Assembly (NCBI GenBank): GCA_007116685.1
Contig: SKIC01000040.1
Span: 1 to 10,021, forward strand
Origin: Balneolales bacterium
GTDB lineage: Bacteria; Bacteroidota; Rhodothermia; Balneolales; Natronogracilivirgulaceae
Direction: 5' to 3'
DNA: 10,021 bases
The notes beneath the pieces were generated by a model. It was not told the DNA's origin, ran no database searches, and worked only from the letters and a program-made list of their open reading frames with translations. The translations under genes and the position numbers were made by a program. Below are positions 1 through 7,323 of the stretch, piece by piece; positions within the stretch are counted from its first letter, which is position 1; the number at the start of each line of letters is the position of its first letter.

Positions 1-2363
1 CCTCCAGAGGGTTGATTTCTGGAACATTCGGTATTCAACGAACCTTAAATGGAGGTTCTTCCTGGGTGTCTGTATTTAGTGCAGGCGCAGTAAATGATGT
101 TCATTTTGTGGATCCTCAAAATGCCTGGGCTGTTGGTAATTCCGGTAATGTCTGGAGATCAACAAATGTGGCGCTTACATGGAACAGTGTTTCCAGTTTG
201 CCAAATGTAAATCTCCGTAGTTTGTATTTCCTGGACGATGAATGGGGATTTGTCGGTGGCGATAATGGTCGTTTATTCCAAACCAAAGATGCCGGCGAGA
301 CATGGGATGAAATTTCGGGGCTACCGAATAGTAGTATCATTGATATTCATTTTGTCTCTTATCGTGTTGGTTGGATAGTTACAAATAACAATCTCATCTT
401 AAAAACTACTGATGGTGGAAACACCTGGAACAGCATGAATGTAGGCTCCGGTACTGCTCTACGAGCTGTCAATTTCCAAAATATGGATTTGGGCTTGGTG
501 ATTTCTGCTACCAGAGATATCTACCGTTACGAAGCAGATGATTTCACCAACATTGTGACGCTATTTTCTCCTGAAGATCAGGCAGAGGAAGTAGTTTTAT
601 CTCCTAGATTCCGTTGGAATGAGGCAAAAGATGCTACCGGTTATCAGATTCAAATTGCTCAGAATTCTGCATTTACCAATGCATTTTCTACCACAACCTC
701 CACCACAAATTATCAGTTAGATTCTGATTTAGAAGCAGAAACAACCTACTATTGGCGAGTGCGCGGGATTGAAAGTGGTGCAAATTTGGATTGGTCAGAA
801 ACCTTTGCATTCACTACCGGTGATGATAGAGAGGAGATTAATAATATCTATGTGGCATTTGCGCCAAATGACGAATTTGTGAACCACAATGCCAGTGTGC
901 AAATACGGTTTACCGAAGCTATGATTCCGGAATCTGTATCTGAGGCCGTGGTAATTAGAAATGTATTAGGTAGCACGGTGTATGATTATTCGGTACAAGC
1001 CAGTGATGGTAATCGATTATTTACATTTACTCCTGAAACGGCATTGCAAGCTGCTCGTCAAATTCGTGTAGTTGTTGATGCCACCGAATTGATACCACAA
1101 AATTCACAATTATTTATAGGTAGCGGTAATGATCTGGAATTCAATTTCCGTACTACCTTATTGCCGGACTTCAATAATGACCAAATCGTAAATATTAATG
1201 ATTTGGCTATGTTGGCGAATGTTTGGCGTGCCACTAGTTCGCAGACGAACATCAGTTTGTTTGATATTGCCCCGGCAGTTGGTAATTACCCTGAGTTTAT
1301 ACCAAACCCGGATGGCGTTGTAGATTTTGAGGATTTGATTCTATTTGCTCGTCATTGGAACCAATCCATAAATGCTGCTGCATTAGCCAGTACGCCTCCA
1401 ATAGCTGGTGTAGCCGGTGCAGCAATTCAGAACGGCACAGAAGAGTTGCATCGAGAAGCCAGGCAGCAAACTACAAATACCGCTGAATTTGAAACTGCAA
1501 CTAGTTTTGAAGTGGTCTCGGATAAGCGTTTTGTCTCTGCATACACCTTTGAGCAGAGTAGTACAAGCAAAGCTTATAGCCGTGAGGATGTGATTGTTGA
1601 AAATCCGGACAAACTTCAAAGAATGCGTGTTGATCAAAGACCGGTTTATAATCAAAACGTAAACCTAACGTTCACGGATTTACGCGCTTCCTATCAGCAG
1701 GTTGGTAACATGGAACGGCCTCGGCAAAAAATGGCTGTTACACTGACTGAAACAGATACGCTACTCGCTTATGAACTCAGGCTTCAAATACCGGATGGCG
1801 TCAGAATTTCTGATTTCTATGCGGGTTATTTGTTTGAAAAATTGGGCGGTCAGGCATTTGTACTTGAAGGTATATCCGATTTGAATGACGAAATACGCGT
1901 ATCCGTAGCAAATTTAGGCGGAGGTTTGAATGTTCAGTCCGGTGATACACTGGCTTGGTTCATACTTGAAACCGATTATGAGCAATCAGCAAAAATCTCA
2001 ATGAGTGCGGAATTGTATCGAGATCCTGTAGTGTCCTCTAGTATGGATGTAGAAACCGATGTTGATTTCAGTTCAGATATTCCTGCTGTGTTTGGGTTAC
2101 ATCAGAACTATCCAAACCCATTCAATCCTGCTACTCAAATTCGCTATGATCTTCCTGAACAATCTCAGGTGAGAATTAGTGTCTATGATATTCTAGGCCG
2201 GCGGGTGAGTGTGCTTCAGGATGCTAGTATGCAAGCGGGCTATTACGAAGTAAGCTGGGATGCTTCTCGTTTGGCAAGTGGCGTATATCTGTATGTGATA
2301 CAAGCGCAAACCGAAAGTGGAAGGCTCTATCAGGAATCCCGAACAATGACACTCATCAAATAA
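1..2363 (+). CDS. T9SS-exported multidomain protein (propeller, FN3-like, Ig-like, dockerin-like, cohesin-like, sorting domain), 5' partial
   Basis: This is the 3' part of a large secreted protein. The frame is open to the window edge, so the TTG at 12 is an internal codon; residues below count from it. Residues 1-175 carry Ycf48/BNR-like propeller repeats (GGSSW, AGETW, DGGNTW). Residues 182-270 look like fibronectin type III, and 274-381 like an SbsA-type Ig-like domain (RFTEAMIPESV). Residues 386-445 are dockerin-like: one Ca-binding loop with D386, N388, D390 and D397, and a second (N432, D434, D438, D441) lacking the usual first Asp. After a linker, about 550-685 resemble a cohesin fold (LAYELRLQIPDG). 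Residues 694-783 form a type A sorting domain (FGLHQNYPNPFNP, LASGVYLY), which in T9SS substrates directs outer-membrane export and is removed or used for surface attachment. No catalytic domain is visible; a binding or adhesive surface role is inferred. The sorting domain is confident, the cohesin call tentative. Confidence 0.9.
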   Translation, partial: SRGLISGTFGIQRTLNGGSSWVSVFSAGAVNDVHFVDPQNAWAVGNSGNVWRSTNVALTWNSVSSLPNVNLRSLYFLDDEWGFVGGDNGRLFQTKDAGETWDEISGLPNSSIIDIHFVSYRVGWIVTNNNLILKTTDGGNTWNSMNVGSGTALRAVNFQNMDLGLVISATRDIYRYEADDFTNIVTLFSPEDQAEEVVLSPRFRWNEAKDATGYQIQIAQNSAFTNAFSTTTSTTNYQLDSDLEAETTYYWRVRGIESGANLDWSETFAFTTGDDREEINNIYVAFAPNDEFVNHNASVQIRFTEAMIPESVSEAVVIRNVLGSTVYDYSVQASDGNRLFTFTPETALQAARQIRVVVDATELIPQNSQLFIGSGNDLEFNFRTTLLPDFNNDQIVNINDLAMLANVWRATSSQTNISLFDIAPAVGNYPEFIPNPDGVVDFEDLILFARHWNQSINAAALASTPPIAGVAGAAIQNGTEELHREARQQTTNTAEFETATSFEVVSDKRFVSAYTFEQSSTSKAYSREDVIVENPDKLQRMRVDQRPVYNQNVNLTFTDLRASYQQVGNMERPRQKMAVTLTETDTLLAYELRLQIPDGVRISDFYAGYLFEKLGGQAFVLEGISDLNDEIRVSVANLGGGLNVQSGDTLAWFILETDYEQSAKISMSAELYRDPVVSSSMDVETDVDFSSDIPAVFGLHQNYPNPFNPATQIRYDLPEQSQVRISVYDILGRRVSVLQDASMQAGYYEVSWDASRLASGVYLYVIQAQTESGRLYQESRTMTLIK

Positions 2364-2401
2364 TTAATGTATGCTATATAAAACAGGCTTTGGATTCACA
2401 C

Positions 2402-2428
2402 GTTAGTTTCCTATGATTGGCAACTAAC
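2402..2428. repeat. Inverted repeat in the leader of the WHy lipoprotein gene
   Basis: A perfect 7-bp inverted repeat, GTTAGTT at 2402-2408 and AACTAAC at 2422-2428, encloses 13 nt in which CC 2410-2411 can also pair with GG 2419-2420. It ends 17 nt before the ATG at 2446. No T-tract follows on either strand, so it does not look like an intrinsic terminator. It could be a leader hairpin or an operator. The right arm overlaps the 8-mer ACTAACCC (2423-2430), which recurs before the kinase gene. Confidence 0.4.
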
Positions 2429-2445
2429 CCAAAACGAATACTTAT

Positions 2446-3300
2446 ATGAATCTGAGGCCTGTTTTACTGTTACTAGTCCTTACCCTCGCTATACAAGCGT
2501 GTAGCGTCTTACGCCCTTCAGAAAGGTATCAAAAGCCTGAAGTTAGCTACCAGTCATTTTCTGTTCAGGAGTTTAATCGGGATGGGATAACTTTCCTCTT
2601 CGATTTTGATATCCATAACCCAAACAGGAGAGAAATAACTAGCGAGGCTTATTCTTATGCTTTACAGGTGAATGGTAATCAATTAGCTAGTGGAGAAAAT
2701 CAGGAAACCATCACTTTAGAAGGCCGAACTACAACCAGATTACAAGTTCCAGTATCATTTGGATTCAGAGAATTGGGACAAACAGGTCGTTCTCTGTTAC
2801 GAAGCGATAGCCTTTCTTATGTTCTTGAAGCCGATTTAGCACTTAAGGTACCAATCATGGGTACGCGTGAGATACCTGTAAAAGCAGAAGGAACACTTCC
2901 GCCGATAAAAATGCCCCAACTTAGATACCGGTCGTATGATGTGGGGCAACTATCCTTATCAGGTGCTGATTTAGCCATTTATTTTGAAATTTACAATCCC
3001 AATAGTTTTGGTTTTACGATGAAATCACTAGCGTACACCATATCTGTTCTGGGTGATGAAATCATCGAAACCACTTTTGATGAAACACTCAGATTAGAAG
3101 CAGGGGCCAGGGAGCAAGTCACAGTGAACTTAAGATTGGATGCGGCTACATTAGGACGAAGTGCCATTCAGTTATTAATGGGGCGTTCTGCATTTGAATA
3201 TTCTTTCAAAGGAAAGGGCGATTTTGAAGTTGATTTACCAAAAATGAAGGGCAAGGTTTCTGTGCCTTTCGAAGATGATGGCGAGCTGTATCTCAATTAA
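2446..3300 (+). CDS. Putative lipoprotein with two tandem WHy/LEA14-type domains
   Basis: A 284-residue exported protein. Residues 4-18 form a short hydrophobic signal ending in IQAC, with C19 as the likely lipidated cysteine; Gln at -2 makes the lipobox imperfect. Two similar halves follow. The first (about 35-150) contains a strand ending IHNPN at residues 56-60, and the second (about 160-280) contains IYNPN with N184-P185-N186. The hydrophobic strand plus Asn-Pro-Asn is typical of WHy (LEA_2, LEA14-like) beta-sandwich domains, which in bacteria are often single-domain lipoproteins near 150 residues, so this is a duplicated form. The family is associated with desiccation or hypersensitive stress in plants; the bacterial function is poorly known and none is assigned here. 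The gene starts 82 bp after the sorting-domain protein and ends 81 bp before the kinase, all in the same direction. No clear Shine-Dalgarno precedes the ATG, as is common in Bacteroidota. The start is supported by the signal sequence. Confidence 0.85.
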   Translation: MNLRPVLLLLVLTLAIQACSVLRPSERYQKPEVSYQSFSVQEFNRDGITFLFDFDIHNPNRREITSEAYSYALQVNGNQLASGENQETITLEGRTTTRLQVPVSFGFRELGQTGRSLLRSDSLSYVLEADLALKVPIMGTREIPVKAEGTLPPIKMPQLRYRSYDVGQLSLSGADLAIYFEIYNPNSFGFTMKSLAYTISVLGDEIIETTFDETLRLEAGAREQVTVNLRLDAATLGRSAIQLLMGRSAFEYSFKGKGDFEVDLPKMKGKVSVPFEDDGELYLN

Positions 3301-3326
3301 CAAATGTTTGTTAATTACTTCTTTTT
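3295..3326 (+). terminator. Possible intrinsic terminator after the WHy lipoprotein gene
   Basis: AATTAACAAA at 3295-3304 (including the stop codon) is perfectly complementary to TTTGTTAATT at 3307-3316, leaving a 2-nt centre, so a 9-bp stem with a 4-nt loop would form. A T-rich tract, TTCTTTTT, lies at 3319-3326. The stem is AT-rich and therefore weak. It may attenuate rather than fully stop transcription into the kinase gene. A palindromic protein-binding site is the alternative. Confidence 0.5.
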
Positions 3327-3361
3327 GTTATTACTTATCAGAATGATATCGGTAAATAATT

Positions 3362-3377
3362 AATGGACTAACCCATT
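3362..3377 (+). promoter_or_regulatory. Small leader hairpin just before the kinase start codon
   Basis: AATGG (3362-3366) and CCATT (3373-3377) can form a 5-bp stem with loop ACTAAC, only 4 nt before the ATG at 3382. The loop lies within ACTAACCC (3367-3374), the same 8-mer found before the lipoprotein gene at 2423-2430. The AGG at 3379-3381 abuts the start codon and is too close to act as a normal ribosome binding site. A structure here could influence initiation, but this is inferred from the sequence alone. Confidence 0.25.
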
Positions 3378-3381
3378 TAGG

Positions 3382-6300
3382 ATGTACAGTCGTGTACTCA
3401 TCTTACTAGTAACTTTGCTAATTCCTGTTATAAGTTTTGGCTCAGCTGTAAAGGATGCAAAGTTTAAACAAATCTCCTTGCGGCAAGGCTTATCTAATGC
3501 ATCAGTTACAGGGATTGTGAAAGATAACCTCGGCTACATGTGGATTGGAACTCGCGATGGACTTAACCGGTATGATGGTGTTTCTATCCAGGTTTTTAAG
3601 CCCGGATTCCCTAATTCAACCGGCGTTACGGATAATTGGATTCAAGCCATCGAAATAGACAGCGACGGTATAATCTGGATCGGCACATATAATGGCGGCG
3701 TATTTTACTTTGATCCACTTCGATTGAATTTCCAGACTATTACTACAGAGAATTCGGAACTTATCGCTAATCGAATTTTCGACCTTTTTGTAGATAAAGA
3801 CGATACCATTTGGATTGCTACATCAATAGGCCTTCAACACTACAACCCACGAACAAAGATTTTTGAAACATTCACTCACAATCCCGAGGATTCGAATAGT
3901 CTGTCGCAAGATTATGTGTCGACAATAGCGCAAGCCGAAGATGGAACCATGTGGTTTGGCTATTGGGGTACTGGAATTAGCAAATTTAATGTATCGAACA
4001 GGCAATTCGCTCATTTCAATAGTGAAAGTCATGGTTTAAGCAGTGACCTTGTAAGAGCAATAATTGAGGATGAAAACGGCCAAATTTGGATTGGCACGGC
4101 CATGGGGTTAAATCGGTTTTCAGTGGAAAATGAGGCCATGGTTTCTTTTTTACCGGATGAAGAAACCACTGAAACCATACCGCACAATTCAATCAGGGAT
4201 TTTATAGTTGATGGAAATTACTTGTGGATAGCAACTGACGGTGGCCTATCCAGAAAAAGCATCAATTCAGGCGAGTTTATCAACTTTATTCATAATCCCA
4301 GAGATAATTTCTCCATTGCCTCTCCCGTGATATTCTCCCTCTATTCTGATGGATATGTGCTGTGGGCCGGAACATTTACAGCAGGTTTATCCATTTTACA
4401 TCCATCCAGAAATAAATTTAGCCATATCCGTTATATCCCGGAAACGGATAACAGTTTGAACCATCATCATATTTCATCCTTTGCTTCTGTAAATGATTCC
4501 GAAATTATGGTTGCAAGTAATGGCGGAATAAATATTTGGAACAGAGATAATTTTCAAATTTCCAGCCTAATTGATGAAAGGCATGCGGATACATTTCAAG
4601 GGAGTTTGAGAATGACTGCCATAGGGAAACGTGGCAATAGATTTTATGTAGGAAGTGATTCCAAAGGCTTGATATCGTTTATTTATGAAAATGGCAGAGT
4701 CTCACAAATTACCGAGGAACATCCAGATGCCAGTTCTACCAGACGAATTTTGACTGACTCAAATGGTTCGGTTTGGGTTGCAACACATTTGACGGGATTA
4801 TTTTTGAAGAAAAGGGGTGAGTCTCGTTTTCAGCAGGTGAGTGTTCCAACAGGTTTGGATGATTTGCATGAAAATAGAATTCAGAATCTTTTTATGGATA
4901 AAGATGGAAATGTTTGGGTTCTTGGATATAGTAATCTCGTTAAGTTTGAAAACTATCAGCCAAGTCTGCTTATTACAAAAGAATCTTCAGTGGACGGTAG
5001 TTTTCCAGCTTATCCTCTTAGAGATGCGACCATAGATGTACTCAATAATATTTGGGTAGCCACAGGAGGTGGAGGCTTATGTAAGATTACAAGTCTTGAG
5101 GAATCCCGGTTTCGTTGTTTGATTGAGAATGACGGTCTGCCAAGCAACGAAATTAACAGTGTATTGACAGGAGATGACGGGCGCTTGTGGATTGGAACCG
5201 GAAATGGATTAGCCAGCGTGCACCCCATATCAGGATCTGTTACCATTTTTAATGAAAGCGATGGTTTGCAGGATATTCAATTTCATGCAGGTGCTACCTA
5301 TCAGATGGAAGATGGCATGATGTTATTTGGTGGTCAAAATGGTTTTAACGCATTTTATCCCCAACAATTGGTTCTACAAACTCCGCCTCCACCGGTTCAT
5401 ATTCAGGATATGCGCATCATTAACAGAGCGGATTCATCTGCATTTACCATGGCTCAGCATGACTACATCAGTGTTTCCCATCTTGAAAATTTCTTCACAT
5501 TTGAATTTCGTGTACTGGACTTTGCCGAACCCAGTAGAAATTTATTTAGTTATAAAATGGAAGGCTTGGATGATGATTGGAGCACGCCTTCAAATCGAAG
5601 TTTTGCTACCTATACCAACGTGCCTCCAGGTGAATATACCTTTAGGGTGAGAGGTGCTAATGCAGATAATATCTGGAATAAGGAGGGGGCTTTATTAACT
5701 CTGAAAGTGGTGCCTCCATTTTGGATGAATCGTAGTTTCATCGCTTTTTCGGTTTTTCTTTTGTTGGCAATGGCTGCATTTCTCGTTACGATGAGAGAGC
5801 GTAGAATGAAAAAGCGCAATGAGAATTTAACTTTAGTGGTTGCAGAACGGACGGAATCTCTTCGTGAACAGGCAAATGATTTAATAAAAGCCCGTACGGA
5901 AGCTGAAAAAGCAAATATGGCGAAATCTGAGTTTTTGGCTGGTATTTCTCACGAATTAAGAACCCCGCTGAATGCGATAATCGGATTTTCGGAAATTCTT
6001 AGAAGAGATAAGGCGCTGAGTGATAGTCAAAAACATCATGTGGAGGTCATGAATAAGAGTGGTAAACACTTATTGTCTATGATTAATGATGTGTTAGACA
6101 TTTCAAAAATTGAATCCGGGCACCTGGATATATCCAGCGAAAATTTCCTGCTTAAAGAAACGCTATCTAATCTGGAAGCCATGTTCTTGTTACAATGCCA
6201 GGAGAAAGGATTAGAATTATATTTCGATATTAGCGGAAATATACCAAATGCAATACGAGCTGATATTGGAAAAATCAGACAGATTTTAATAAATCTGGTC

Positions 6301-7293
6301 GGAAATGCAATTAAATTCACAGATGAGGGAAAGGTTGTCGTTACTGTTGATACGGTAGAAAGTGATGAGCAAAATCATGATAATGTGACGCTGTTATTTT
6401 CTGTATCAGATACGGGCAGGGGAATTCCGCCAACCGAATTAGATCAAATATTTGAACCATTTCGACGTACCGGTGATCAACGTAGTGTAGGAACGGGTCT
6501 GGGTTTAGCCATCTGTAAACGATTAGCAGAAGTATTAGGCGGTACCATAGAAGTTGAAAGTACATTAGGCCAAGGCTCAGAATTTACCTTCACAATACCT
6601 GTAGAGTTATCTAAAAAAGGCGCTAATCAGATTATTAATGATGTGATTCCGCACCTGGAGATATTCCCTGAATCAACCAATTTTAATATCCTGATTGTAG
6701 ATGATAATGAAGATAATCTCGAATTATTAAAGGCCATTCTTCAGCCTTTGGGGTTTCGATGCTTTGAGGCGCGATCGGGTGAAGAAGCCATAGATTCTTA
6801 CAAGAAATATTTTCCACATCTGATTTTCATGGATATTTCTATGCCGGGCATGGGCGGTGTTCGAGCAACTGAGCGAATCAATAATCTATCAGACTATGCT
6901 GTTCCTATTGTTGCCGTTACAGCTGGTGTTTTTTCAAAGCAAGACAAAAAAACGGAAAAAGAATTTTCCGGGGTGATTTTCAAGCCATTTACGATGGATA
7001 ATATTTTGCATGAAGTCGCAAAGCAATTGAAATTGGATTTAAAAGAAAGTGCAAAGAAAATCTCTGCCGATATTCCAGATATTAATGCTCTTACTGATTA
7101 CGTGAATAATCTCAAAGAGCCACAAAAAAGTAAGTTTATTGAAGCAATGGAATTATCTGATTTTTCTTCAATGGCTCAAATTATCGAAAGCCTGGAAGAA
7201 TCAGACTGGGGTACAGAAGTCCTGAAATCCTGTATTGAGAGAAAGGATTACTCTCTGCTTCTTGCGCTGACTGAAAAGTTTACGGAAGACTAA
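3382..7293 (+). CDS. Hybrid two-component sensor histidine kinase with periplasmic double propeller and Y_Y_Y domain
   Basis: A 1303-residue inner-membrane sensor. Residues 1-21 are a signal peptide. About 28-665 hold roughly 14 Reg_prop motifs (WIGTRDGLNRYDG at 54, later WIGTGNGL), enough for two seven-bladed propellers. A Y_Y_Y domain covers about 704-778 and one membrane helix 786-804. A coiled linker (805-850) leads to HisKA with phosphoacceptor H857 in SHELRTP. The HATPase shows the N box (N971, N975), G1 box DTGRGIP (1010-1016) and G2 box GTGLGL (1037-1042). The receiver has D1107/D1108, phosphoacceptor D1151, T1180 and K1201. A helical tail (about 1220-1303) resembles tails after receivers in other hybrid kinases and has no histidine, so it is not a working HPt. 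Unlike classical HTCS regulators of Bacteroides there is no C-terminal AraC-type DNA-binding domain, so output must pass to another protein. All kinase residues appear intact. The ligand is unknown; HTCS relatives often sense glycan fragments. The start is supported by the signal peptide. Confidence 0.95.
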   Translation: MYSRVLILLVTLLIPVISFGSAVKDAKFKQISLRQGLSNASVTGIVKDNLGYMWIGTRDGLNRYDGVSIQVFKPGFPNSTGVTDNWIQAIEIDSDGIIWIGTYNGGVFYFDPLRLNFQTITTENSELIANRIFDLFVDKDDTIWIATSIGLQHYNPRTKIFETFTHNPEDSNSLSQDYVSTIAQAEDGTMWFGYWGTGISKFNVSNRQFAHFNSESHGLSSDLVRAIIEDENGQIWIGTAMGLNRFSVENEAMVSFLPDEETTETIPHNSIRDFIVDGNYLWIATDGGLSRKSINSGEFINFIHNPRDNFSIASPVIFSLYSDGYVLWAGTFTAGLSILHPSRNKFSHIRYIPETDNSLNHHHISSFASVNDSEIMVASNGGINIWNRDNFQISSLIDERHADTFQGSLRMTAIGKRGNRFYVGSDSKGLISFIYENGRVSQITEEHPDASSTRRILTDSNGSVWVATHLTGLFLKKRGESRFQQVSVPTGLDDLHENRIQNLFMDKDGNVWVLGYSNLVKFENYQPSLLITKESSVDGSFPAYPLRDATIDVLNNIWVATGGGGLCKITSLEESRFRCLIENDGLPSNEINSVLTGDDGRLWIGTGNGLASVHPISGSVTIFNESDGLQDIQFHAGATYQMEDGMMLFGGQNGFNAFYPQQLVLQTPPPPVHIQDMRIINRADSSAFTMAQHDYISVSHLENFFTFEFRVLDFAEPSRNLFSYKMEGLDDDWSTPSNRSFATYTNVPPGEYTFRVRGANADNIWNKEGALLTLKVVPPFWMNRSFIAFSVFLLLAMAAFLVTMRERRMKKRNENLTLVVAERTESLREQANDLIKARTEAEKANMAKSEFLAGISHELRTPLNAIIGFSEILRRDKALSDSQKHHVEVMNKSGKHLLSMINDVLDISKIESGHLDISSENFLLKETLSNLEAMFLLQCQEKGLELYFDISGNIPNAIRADIGKIRQILINLVGNAIKFTDEGKVVVTVDTVESDEQNHDNVTLLFSVSDTGRGIPPTELDQIFEPFRRTGDQRSVGTGLGLAICKRLAEVLGGTIEVESTLGQGSEFTFTIPVELSKKGANQIINDVIPHLEIFPESTNFNILIVDDNEDNLELLKAILQPLGFRCFEARSGEEAIDSYKKYFPHLIFMDISMPGMGGVRATERINNLSDYAVPIVAVTAGVFSKQDKKTEKEFSGVIFKPFTMDNILHEVAKQLKLDLKESAKKISADIPDINALTDYVNNLKEPQKSKFIEAMELSDFSSMAQIIESLEESDWGTEVLKSCIERKDYSLLLALTEKFTED

Positions 7294-7300
7294 ATCGCAT

Positions 7301-7323
7301 TGATTACCTGCCAAAAGTAATCA
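7301..7323. terminator. Candidate bidirectional stem-loop between convergent kinase and permease genes
   Basis: TGATTAC (7301-7307) and GTAATCA (7317-7323) form a perfect 7-bp inverted repeat with a 9-nt loop. It overlaps the last codons and stop of the minus-strand permease gene and lies 7 bp beyond the kinase stop. On the plus strand it is followed by CTTTTAA, only a weak T-tract; on the minus strand ATGCGATTT follows. The two stop codons are separated by just 10 bp, so a shared terminator would have to lie here. The position supports the call more than the stem strength does. Confidence 0.35.

Noticed and set aside
12..14. TTG at 12 as the true start of the first gene
   Set aside because: The frame stays open to the window edge, and the codon lies inside a propeller repeat with no signal peptide after it, although the protein carries a T9SS sorting domain and must have one.
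4841..5650. Open frames at 4841-5035, 5010-5246 and 5327-5650 overlapping the kinase
   Set aside because: They lie in alternative frames within a fully intact kinase gene, and their products are low-complexity with no domain features.
6036..6565. Minus-strand frames opposite the kinase catalytic domains (6036-6320, 6341-6565)
   Set aside because: They are antisense to the conserved HisKA and HATPase motifs and show no independent coding signs.
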